In this document: positions 51,622-58,677 of the stretch, piece after piece
Layout of the letters: every line of letters begins with the position of its first letter
Numbering within the stretch: position 1 is the first letter of the stretch
Source of the DNA: an uncultured Flavobacteriales bacterium
Lineage (GTDB): Bacteria; Bacteroidota; Bacteroidia; Flavobacteriales_G; Salibacteraceae
Assembly (NCBI GenBank): GCA_913020435.1
Contig: CAJVZZ010000004.1
Coordinates: forward strand, 1 to 64,000
Reading direction: 5' to 3'
DNA length: 64,000 nt
The notes under the pieces: generated by a model
The model's input: the letters and a program-made list of their open reading frames with translations, nothing else
What the model was told of the DNA's origin: nothing
Database searches by the model: none
Made by a program: the position numbers and the translations under genes

Positions 51622-52710
51622 TTACTTGAGTTCCTTATTACACTTTTTCCAAAATGCGAAAAAAGAAGGAAAGAATCCTTTGACAGAAAACATCCAATCT
51701 CGTTCGTCTTTAATTCCTGTAAAATGGAGGTTAGTTGGATGTTCTTTAAAAATTAAATTTGATTCCTTTGTTTGTTGTTTAAGTTCTATGAATTCACCTA
51801 CAAAAACTTGAATATCTTCAATATTTCTGGACAATGAAATTATAAAATCAAGCGGTTTTTGAGCAATAGGATATTTAGTAAAAAAGCTAGGCTCCAAAAT
51901 CAAAACACGATTTACGCCTTCGTCTTTTCTCCATTCAGGGTCAAGATTATAATAGGTATATATACAGGTTGAAATTTGAGTGTTTAGCACTAAATCCTTG
52001 TTGACTGGTAGCTCAGTTTTTAACTCGAAATTTTCTGTTATTTTTAATATTTCAGGAGTTTCAAGTGTCTCAAATTGTTCGTAGCCTAAGTCTAAAAAAG
52101 TATCGGATTGATCACTTTCAAAGAAGTTGTTTATGTTTTCTTGGTTTGCGTAATATTTTTTGTTGGCATTTGCGCCTGCAACCCATTGCCAGCTTAAGGC
52201 ATTACTTGCCCAGTCTCCATCCAATAAATTTGCATACAGCCATTGCGCAGGATTTAACCAATGTGAATGACCAATGTTACATACAATAGAGGCTACATAC
52301 ATGCGCATGTGATTGTGCATGTAGCCATAGTTATGTAGCTCTTGAATTGCTTTATCTATTGCGTTAATACCCGATTGAGCTTTAAGTATCGCAGTTGGAA
52401 CTTGATGATTTGACACGTCGGATTGATTATGTTTTAAATCGCGATCAATTGCATTTCCTTTTTCAATCCATACTTGCTGCCAATAGTCTCGCCAAGCTAA
52501 TTCTTGAATCAACTTTACCGAGTGAAAATAGGGTAGGTCCAAGTCAAGGATATGTTCGAATACCATTTTAGTTGAGATCACTCCTCTAGCTATATAGGGA
52601 CTTAATCGAGTTACCGCTCCAGATTTATGGTTTCTAGAAGTTCCGTATTTTTTTGGATCGATTGATAGAATACGCTCTTGGATAGATTTTAAATCTGTTG
52701 GGAAACTCAT
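51622..52710 (-). CDS. Photolyase/cryptochrome FAD-binding domain protein with C-terminal alpha/beta domain
   Basis: A 362-residue protein that begins directly with the FAD-binding helical domain of photolyases: SRNHKSGAVTRLSPYIARGVI (shown in parts SGAVTRLSPYI), LIQELAWRDYWQQVW and DGDWASNALSWQWVAGANANK, the segment that cradles FAD. The normal N-terminal antenna domain is absent. Instead, after about residue 245, a small alpha/beta region follows: RVLILEPSFFTKYPI, PLDFIISLSRNIEDIQVFVG and LIFKEHPTNLH, which has Rossmann-like strands reminiscent of that antenna domain. This suggests a circularly permuted or reduced photolyase (inference). Such proteins are known only loosely in Bacteroidota. 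Overlaps the DUF2805 gene by 4 bases. Confidence 0.82.
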   Translation of the reverse strand: MSFPTDLKSIQERILSIDPKKYGTSRNHKSGAVTRLSPYIARGVISTKMVFEHILDLDLPYFHSVKLIQELAWRDYWQQVWIEKGNAIDRDLKHNQSDVSNHQVPTAILKAQSGINAIDKAIQELHNYGYMHNHMRMYVASIVCNIGHSHWLNPAQWLYANLLDGDWASNALSWQWVAGANANKKYYANQENINNFFESDQSDTFLDLGYEQFETLETPEILKITENFELKTELPVNKDLVLNTQISTCIYTYYNLDPEWRKDEGVNRVLILEPSFFTKYPIAQKPLDFIISLSRNIEDIQVFVGEFIELKQQTKESNLIFKEHPTNLHFTGIKDERDWMFSVKGFFPSFFAFWKKCNKELK

Positions 52711-52985
52711 CGTTTGGTAATTTTATTGTTTGAAATACCGCGCTGACGCGAACATTTGAATCGAGTCATTTCAGTATTGCGCTTTTTTAGATGTTTACTG
52801 CTTACTCCGCTGTTCACTCTTTTCCTCCATAATCGAAATGATTTTGGTTTTAGTGTGCTGCGCATTACTTGGATAACCTCGTTTTCTTTTAATCCAAATT
52901 GAAAATCAATTGCCTCGAAAGGAGTGCGATCTTCCCAGGCCATTTCAATAATTCGATCGTGATCTCTTTCTGAAAATTCCGTCAT
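52707..52985 (-). CDS. TIGR03643/DUF2805 family protein
   Basis: A 92-residue basic protein starting at ATG 52985 (MTEFSERDHDRIIEMAWEDR); an upstream TTG frame from 53006 is less likely. It matches DUF2805/TIGR03643 with IIEMAWEDRTPFEAIDFQFG and VIQVMRSTLKP, with a C-terminal Arg/Lys-rich part. It could be DNA- or RNA-binding, since the helical core resembles a helix-turn-helix. In many genomes it is linked to photolyase genes, as here, where the stop overlaps the photolyase ATG by 4 bases. Function unknown. Confidence 0.9.
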   Translation of the reverse strand: MTEFSERDHDRIIEMAWEDRTPFEAIDFQFGLKENEVIQVMRSTLKPKSFRLWRKRVNSGVSSKHLKKRNTEMTRFKCSRQRGISNNKITKR

Positions 52986-53154
52986 AAAGTTAAAGACAGA
53001 TTCCAATGTGATTTGTTTGATTGTTTGTGCAGATTAATTAATGAAATGCTGCATAAATCGGCTTGAGACGAGATAATTTATGATTCAGGATTTTTGTTTT
53101 TTTACACTAGGTGATTTGCGAATAAACCGCATTTGGTTCAATGGGAATTTCGTG

Positions 53155-53685
53155 TTACTTCAATTCTAAGTTATCTAACAATAATTTAAAGTTTTCCTCT
53201 TTTTTGTTTCCAATCAGAAACATGATTTCTTCTATGTAATCACTAGAAAAATTCGGTTGGTCCAACTTTCGCCCTCTATAACCGGGGTACATATCTTTTA
53301 ATGGAATTTCTATTTCTTGCCATTTTCCAGAGGTGGAAAAGGTTGTTATGTAAGAATAGTAATCTTTGGAATTAGTTTTTACTCTAAACTGATATTGTTT
53401 GCCATCACCTTTAAGTTTAAGAACCACTTTAGAGTATTTCTTAGTTTCAATTTTTGGGAATTTATAGCGCAGCGATGAGAATCCGCCGTTATTTTCTAAT
53501 GAGATTTTTCCTTCAAAAACACCAAAACCATCTTTACTTAATTTAAAAGTGCCTGTTGACCTTCCGCCCATCACTCCATCGACTACAATTACCCAATCTT
53601 CAACATTGGATTTTTTGTTGAAATCAAAAATTACTGCCAAGCTCATTGAGGAAGATAATATCATAAGACAAATAAAGTATTTCAT
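53155..53685 (-). CDS. CIA30 family exported protein
   Basis: A 176-residue protein with a signal peptide (KYFICLMILSSSMSLA) and a CIA30 (complex I intermediate-associated protein 30-like) beta-sandwich, seen in FDFNKKSNVEDW, VVDGVMGGRSTG, NNGGFSSLRYKF and PLKDMYPGYRGRKL. In bacteria the family is a galactose-binding-like fold of uncertain function often near SDR or photolyase genes in light-related clusters. It lies between the SDR/DUF2867 gene (32-base gap) and the DUF2805 gene (about 170-base gap), all on the minus strand. Confidence 0.88.
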   Translation of the reverse strand: MKYFICLMILSSSMSLAVIFDFNKKSNVEDWVIVVDGVMGGRSTGTFKLSKDGFGVFEGKISLENNGGFSSLRYKFPKIETKKYSKVVLKLKGDGKQYQFRVKTNSKDYYSYITTFSTSGKWQEIEIPLKDMYPGYRGRKLDQPNFSSDYIEEIMFLIGNKKEENFKLLLDNLELK

Positions 53686-53717
53686 AATAAATAGTTTAAC
53701 TAAGGTTGGAATAAACG

Positions 53718-55160
53718 TTAATTTTTATGCCGTTTTACTTGATCATACTTAGTTATTTGTTTAAGCATTCCATTAAAGATAAAGCCATGAAATGGTAATA
53801 CTGAGTACCAATATAATCTACCTGCTAAACCTAAAGGTCTAAATGTTGCGGTTTGCATCAGTTTACTGTTTACTACCTTAAACTCCAGCCAAGCTTCTCC
53901 AGGAAGTTTCATTTCTGCAAACAGCAGTAGATGCCCTTCTTTTTTATTCGCGTAGAGCACACGCCAAAAGTCAATAGAGTCGCCAACGTTTATCTTAGCT
54001 TGATTCGTTCTTCCTCTTCTAAGACCAACGCCACCAAAAAATTTATCCAAAACACCTCTACTTTTCCACAACCAAGTGCCATAATACCAGCCAGTTTTTC
54101 CGCCTATACTCCAAATTTTATCAATACTATTTTTACGATTTTCCATAACCCGAGTTCTGCTATCTTTAAAACAACCGAAAGAGGGGACAGTAATAAATTC
54201 AGATATATTAAATGTTAGCCCACTACTAGCATAGGCGTCTTTCCAACTTGATAGCGTCTGGTCATTGTCAATTTTATTGAATGCTTTTTTTAAAGCTTCC
54301 TTATAACTCAAGGGTTGAATTCCAAGAAGAGTATTCAGCATATTATCACGACAAATTACTTCAACTTTCATACTGCTTACAAGCGATGTTGCAAGATTAT
54401 AAGAAGTTGAGGTTACAAAATAAAGCCAGTATGATGAAAGCTTTGGAGTCATTACTGGTATAATTATTATTGTACGTTTTAAGTTCCGAATTTTGCCAAA
54501 ATCAAAAAGCATGTTTTTGTAGGACAACACATCAGGACCACCAATATCAAAGTTCTGATTAAATGTTTTTGGGTTGAATATGGATTTGGAGAGAAATGTA
54601 ATTACATCAGTCACTCCGATGGGTTGGCATTTGGTGTTAAGCCACTTAGGAGTAATCATTATTGGTAGTTTTTCAACTAGGTCTCTTATGATTTCAAAAG
54701 AAGCACTTCCGGAACCAATAATTATTCCAGCTCGTAAAGCTGTAAAATTGTAATCTCCTTTATTTAGCTCTGTTTCGACATTTTTTCTAGAGCTCAAGTG
54801 CTTTGAAAGGTCAGATTCATTTATTATGCCTCCTAAGTAAACTACATGTTGAACATTAGTTTTTTTAAGTGCATTGCGAAAGTTTATAGCAGAAAGTTCT
54901 TCTAACGCCGTATAGTCTCCTTCGGAAGACATAGAATGCACTAAATAGTATGCTCCATCAATATCTTTTGGGATTGCTTTTAAAGATGCTTCATCTAGAA
55001 GGTCTACCTTTATAACTGAAACATTTTTTTTTAGGGATTCAGGAGGGTTAAATCGCTTAACATCTCTGACACAGCAAATTACGTCATGCCCAGCCTCAAT
55101 GAGAATAGGAAGAAGTCGCTTGCCAATGTATCCCGTGGAACCAGTAAGTAATATTTTCAT
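53718..55160 (-). CDS. SDR-family oxidoreductase fused to DUF2867
   Basis: A 480-residue protein. The N-terminal 300 residues are an atypical short-chain dehydrogenase with the NAD(P) motif GSTGYIG (7-13), DIDGAYYLVHSMS and VYLGGIINES in place of the classical YxxxK, similar to NmrA-like/complex I-associated reductases. The C-terminal 160 residues are a DUF2867 domain (WSIGGKTGWYYGTWLWKSRG, GDSIDFWRVLYANK, LPGEAWLEFKV, FRPLGLAGRLYWY). It is thought to reduce or bind a lipid/quinone-like compound. It is the first gene of the CIA30-DUF2805-photolyase cluster. The exact substrate is not known. Confidence 0.87.
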   Translation of the reverse strand: MKILLTGSTGYIGKRLLPILIEAGHDVICCVRDVKRFNPPESLKKNVSVIKVDLLDEASLKAIPKDIDGAYYLVHSMSSEGDYTALEELSAINFRNALKKTNVQHVVYLGGIINESDLSKHLSSRKNVETELNKGDYNFTALRAGIIIGSGSASFEIIRDLVEKLPIMITPKWLNTKCQPIGVTDVITFLSKSIFNPKTFNQNFDIGGPDVLSYKNMLFDFGKIRNLKRTIIIIPVMTPKLSSYWLYFVTSTSYNLATSLVSSMKVEVICRDNMLNTLLGIQPLSYKEALKKAFNKIDNDQTLSSWKDAYASSGLTFNISEFITVPSFGCFKDSRTRVMENRKNSIDKIWSIGGKTGWYYGTWLWKSRGVLDKFFGGVGLRRGRTNQAKINVGDSIDFWRVLYANKKEGHLLLFAEMKLPGEAWLEFKVVNSKLMQTATFRPLGLAGRLYWYSVLPFHGFIFNGMLKQITKYDQVKRHKN

Positions 55161-55848
55161 TTTAATTAATCATAACGTTCTTTGGCCTAAAAGTAAGAAT
55201 AGTTTTTCAACCAAATTTTAATTTGAAAATAAGAATGATTTTCTCATAAAAATTCTGTTTACAGGACTAAATTCCAGGATGCTTCTTCGATTATCTAATA
55301 ATATTTAGCCATATTTACTTGATTCTTGTCTAATATATTTGATTCTTGTCTAATATATTTGATTCTTGTCTAATATATTTGATTCTTAACTAATATATTT
55401 TATGCTATACCTCATGGTGAAAGTGCTAGCTTATAATCTACTTTCTCTAATTGTGCGCATCGTCAATTGACTTGTAATACATATGATTCAACTAATTAGT
55501 TTGAAATGCATTAATAGTCTTATTGCTATTAGTGCATGTCCTCACTCAATATTTTGATAGAATAAATAATTAAATCTAGTTCTATGATTCCTAATAATTT
55601 TGAGGATTAAAATTGCAATTCAACGAAATCGAGCATAATTGAAGGAGAAATATCAATCGAGGTGCGCAGAAAACTCTAGTGAATGACTCTTCGTATTGAC
55701 TATAAGTAACGCCGTACACTTTCGAACCATAAATGAAGTTGTAATTCGAAAGTTAATATATGGTACCTTGTGAAACATCTAAAGTTAGATTAAATATACT
55801 TTAAATAGCGTAAAAGTACTTTGCGAAAAAGGCCAGAAATAATCACTT
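55161..55848. other. Divergent intergenic region with tandem repeats
   Basis: This 688-base region separates the SDR gene (minus) from the first ice-binding gene (plus). It holds a four-copy 20-bp repeat at 55321-55400 (separate entry). No coding frame is credible. Before the ice-binding gene there is a GTACTTTG element at about 55819, a partial match to the -7 consensus only. Confidence 0.5.
55321..55400. repeat. 20-bp tandem repeat, four copies
   Basis: GATTCTTGTCTAATATATTT occurs three times in immediate succession (55321-55380), and a fourth copy (55381-55400) differs at two positions, GATTCTTAAC in place of GATTCTTGTC. Each of the first three junctions creates TATATTTG, which fits the -7 consensus. 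The 20-bp period equals about two turns of DNA. It lies 160 bases upstream of the SDR gene and about 450 upstream of the first ice-binding gene. Confidence 0.95.
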
Positions 55849-57783
55849 ATGAAAAGACTGCTAACTTACTCGACCATTTTATTGTTGCTTTTACATTTTC
55901 CAATATTTATATTCGGGCAGGTAGTTCAATTTGGTGCCCTTACTGATTTTGTAGCTTACACGGGGTTGGGGGCAGCGACAAATTCAGGATACTTTAAAGG
56001 TGATGTTGGATCTAATTCAGGGGTAATATCCGGGTTTTCGGGGTCACTTTTTACTGGTACAGTCCATAATTCTGATTCGTTAACTAATCAAGCTAAAATA
56101 GACATACTTAGAGTCTATATTCATCTGAACGACATGTTTGTTACCCATCCAGGTACTCACGTGCCTGCTTTTGGGAGTGGCGAGACTCTTACGCCAGGTA
56201 TTTATTCTATATCGGGAGCTGGGTCAATAGCTGGTGCTTTGAAGCTTGATGGACAGGGAGATACTAATTCAGTGTTTATCATTAAATTTGAAGGAGCTAT
56301 TACCACGGGGGTTGGCGCAGAGGTTATTTTAACTAAAGGAACGCGAGAGGCTAATGTATTTTTGATTGCTGAAGGTGCTATTTCAATTGCGTCAGGCTGT
56401 GTGATTAGAGGATCTTTACTTTCTCATGCAGGAGCTATTTCGTTTGGTACAAATGCCAAAATAACAGGAAAGGTGCTTACAACAGAAGGAGCTATAACCT
56501 TTGCAGCTGGAGATACGGTAATTGCGCCTGAAGGTCCTAATACAATACCCTTATCGTGTTCAGGTAAGTTTACTCCTGCTGCTGCTGCTGATGTTCTTGG
56601 AAGTGTTGGAGAATTTGCTCTTTTTACTAGTAATGGTGCTGTAGCAAATACTGCTTCATCTGGAATTGTCGGAGACATTGCTACGAATGCTGGTTCCCTA
56701 AGCGGTTTTGGTACTTCAACTCATATTGGGTCTATGACTCCTTCAGCTGCCATTATTGCTCAGGCTAAGATAGATTTAGACTCCGCCTATGCTAGACTTA
56801 TGAGAATAACTGTTACTGTTTCTAATCATGCTGCAGCTTTTGGATCTAGCGAAACTCTGACAAAAGGAGTATATTCTGTGGCAGGAGCTGGTTCGTTGGC
56901 GGGGACCATTACGTTAAATGGTGAAAATGATCCCAATGCGATATTCATTTTTAAGTTTGGTGGGGCTTTTACTACAGCAGCAAAGTCTAAAGTAATTTTC
57001 ATTAACGGAACACGGCGCTGTAACGTTTTTTGGATTGCCGAAGGTGCTATTAGTATGGGTACCTATACTTATATGAAGGGTACTGTTATTGCTCATGGAG
57101 GGGCGAATGATTTGGCGGCAGGTGGGTTTGTAGAGGGACGAATGCTTTCTACAGCTGGCGCTATAGGATTAAGTGCTGGTGTAGTCTATAACGATCCATT
57201 ATGTTTTCCGGCTCCGGGTGCTGCATTGCCTATCGAATTATCAAGTTTTACTGCTACGATTAGAGATCAGCACGTTCAGATTGATTGGGTAACGTCGACT
57301 GAAATTAACCAAGATTATTTTAATGTAGAGCGATCGGGCTCTGCTGAAGGAATTAATTTTAACTCAATCAGCGAAATAGATGGTGCTGGAAATAGTGCTA
57401 AAACTTTAAGTTATTCTGCATTAGATAATGCTCCTTTATCAGGGTTGTCTTACTATCGACTAAAACAGACTGATTATGATGGAAGGGTTAGTTATTCTAA
57501 TATTAAATCGGTAGAATTTAAGAATGCAAATGATTTCATTTTTGAGATCTATCCAAATCCATTCTCAGGCGAAACAGTTTTTCATTTTGATGAATACTTA
57601 GAAGGAGCGACTTTAGTAGTTTACAATTCATTTGGGCGAGTAGTAAAAGAGCTAAAAAATATTTCTGGTCAAACATTTACATTTCAGCGTGAAGATTTAT
57701 CAAGTGGATTTTACTTTACTAAATTATTGCGTAATGATAAGGTAATGGGGACTAATAAATTAGTGATTATAGACTATAATTAA
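55849..57783 (+). CDS. Ice-binding protein with two DUF3494 domains and T9SS sorting domain (copy 1)
   Basis: A 644-residue secreted protein: signal peptide (KRLLTYSTILLLLLHFPIFIFG), then two DUF3494 ice-binding-like domains, near 27-225 and 245-455. Domain 1 shows FGALTDFVAYTGLGAATNSG and FKGDVGSNSGVISGF, domain 2 ANTASSGIVGDIATNAG and FIFKFGGAFTTAAKSKV, both with the repeated (A/G)EGAIS and THPGTHVPAFGSGETLTPG-like features of the beta-solenoid. Residues about 470-645 are a linker and Por-type sorting domain (IYPNPFSGETVFHF, SGFYFTKLL). It should bind ice or inhibit its recrystallisation outside the cell. A paralogue of almost equal length follows at 58678. Confidence 0.93.
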   Translation: MKRLLTYSTILLLLLHFPIFIFGQVVQFGALTDFVAYTGLGAATNSGYFKGDVGSNSGVISGFSGSLFTGTVHNSDSLTNQAKIDILRVYIHLNDMFVTHPGTHVPAFGSGETLTPGIYSISGAGSIAGALKLDGQGDTNSVFIIKFEGAITTGVGAEVILTKGTREANVFLIAEGAISIASGCVIRGSLLSHAGAISFGTNAKITGKVLTTEGAITFAAGDTVIAPEGPNTIPLSCSGKFTPAAAADVLGSVGEFALFTSNGAVANTASSGIVGDIATNAGSLSGFGTSTHIGSMTPSAAIIAQAKIDLDSAYARLMRITVTVSNHAAAFGSSETLTKGVYSVAGAGSLAGTITLNGENDPNAIFIFKFGGAFTTAAKSKVIFINGTRRCNVFWIAEGAISMGTYTYMKGTVIAHGGANDLAAGGFVEGRMLSTAGAIGLSAGVVYNDPLCFPAPGAALPIELSSFTATIRDQHVQIDWVTSTEINQDYFNVERSGSAEGINFNSISEIDGAGNSAKTLSYSALDNAPLSGLSYYRLKQTDYDGRVSYSNIKSVEFKNANDFIFEIYPNPFSGETVFHFDEYLEGATLVVYNSFGRVVKELKNISGQTFTFQREDLSSGFYFTKLLRNDKVMGTNKLVIIDYN

Positions 57784-57908
57784 AATGGATAATCCACTCA
57801 ATTATTAGAGTTATGGTTTCTATAAATTTAGACTTATAAGGTTAAGTATTAAATTTTGGAGTTTTGTGGAAGTTATGGATTTTGACTTTTGACGAAAAAG
57901 TGGAGTAA

Positions 57909-58091
57909 ATCAGAAATGCATTAAGTAGTATTATCGAAGGGTTCGAATGGTTCTTTAAGGCAGAGTGTTATAAGAGTGGCGTTAAGGGTGTTGGAATCTT
58001 AATGATTTTATTATTGGGTGCTGTATTTGTTTATGGTGGTATTGCGGTTTTTATATATTTAGCTTACAGTTTATTAGCGAATTTATTTTAA
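57909..58091 (+). other. Possible small membrane protein, start unclear
   Basis: The frame is open for 60 codons between a TAA at 57906-57908 and a TAA at 58089-58091 and reads EGFEWFFKAECYKSGVKGVG, then a strong hydrophobic helix (ILMILLLGAVFVYGGIAVF). The only ATG is at 58002, yielding a 29-residue peptide that is nearly all membrane helix. Without a clear start or known relatives I do not call it a gene. Confidence 0.25.
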
Positions 58092-58528
58092 TAAACCATC
58101 AGAACCGATAAAGGGAGAGGTTTTAGTAAGTTTTTACTAAAATTTAAAATAGGAATAATCTAAAGTGGTTTTATACAAGGCACATTGAATGTCTAGGCTT
58201 TCTGTAATAATAGGATTATTCTCATCCAGCGGATATAGGGCATTGGTTATAGCCTAAATGTTTGGCTAATTATGGTTTTTATATCTCCAACTGAGTTCAA
58301 TTTTAAAAAACCAACTCAATTTAAAAGTGTTCAAAGCTGTAAAAGTCATTGTGCAATAAGAGGCCAGCATTCACTAGTATATTTCACATAATTAGCCACT
58401 AATTTTTTGTCCTAGTTTATAAATTTTAGCGTTTTCATAATAGCGTTAATAGAGTGTTGATATAGCTTTTTAGTCGAGTTCTAAAACAACGGCTATGCCA
58501 TGATTTCTTGCTGAAAATAAGGCTGTTT

Positions 58529-58568
58529 AGTGCATACTTTTCGATGTAAGTGCATAATTTTCGATATA
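58529..58568. promoter_or_regulatory. 20-bp direct repeat upstream of ice-binding gene 2
   Basis: AGTGCATACTTTTCGATGTA (58529-58548) is directly repeated as AGTGCATAATTTTCGATATA (58549-58568), 18 of 20 positions identical. The array ends 23 bases before the -7 box at 58592, the usual position for an activator site. Confidence 0.6.
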
Positions 58569-58591
58569 AGTAATATCCGAGTCATTCTAAT

Positions 58592-58599
58592 TAGCTTTG
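58592..58599 (+). promoter_or_regulatory. -7 promoter box for ice-binding gene 2
   Basis: TAGCTTTG matches TAnnTTTG. No TTG lies at the -33 position, which fits an activator-dependent promoter using the adjacent direct repeats. Transcription would start near 58604. A purine-rich AGAGGA at 58655 precedes the ATG. Confidence 0.5.
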
Positions 58600-58677
58600 C
58601 ACAGTTATAAAATTAGAGTAATTCTAATACACTAATTAAACGTTAATATTCTTGAGAGGAATTGTAAAAATCAAATT

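Larger units (their letters stand above)
57784..58677. other. Intergenic region between the ice-binding genes
   Basis: An 894-base stretch with a possible small membrane ORF (57909-58091), a pair of 20-bp direct repeats (58529-58568), a -7 box at 58592, and short inverted repeats near the second gene. The rest shows no structure I can support. Confidence 0.5.

Noticed and set aside
55321-55400. CRISPR-like array
   Set aside because: The four 20-bp copies are directly adjacent, with no spacers, and no cas genes are in the window.
57935-57960. tRNA-like T-loop sequence GGTTCGAATGG
   Set aside because: No acceptor or anticodon stems can be drawn around it; it falls in an open coding-like frame.
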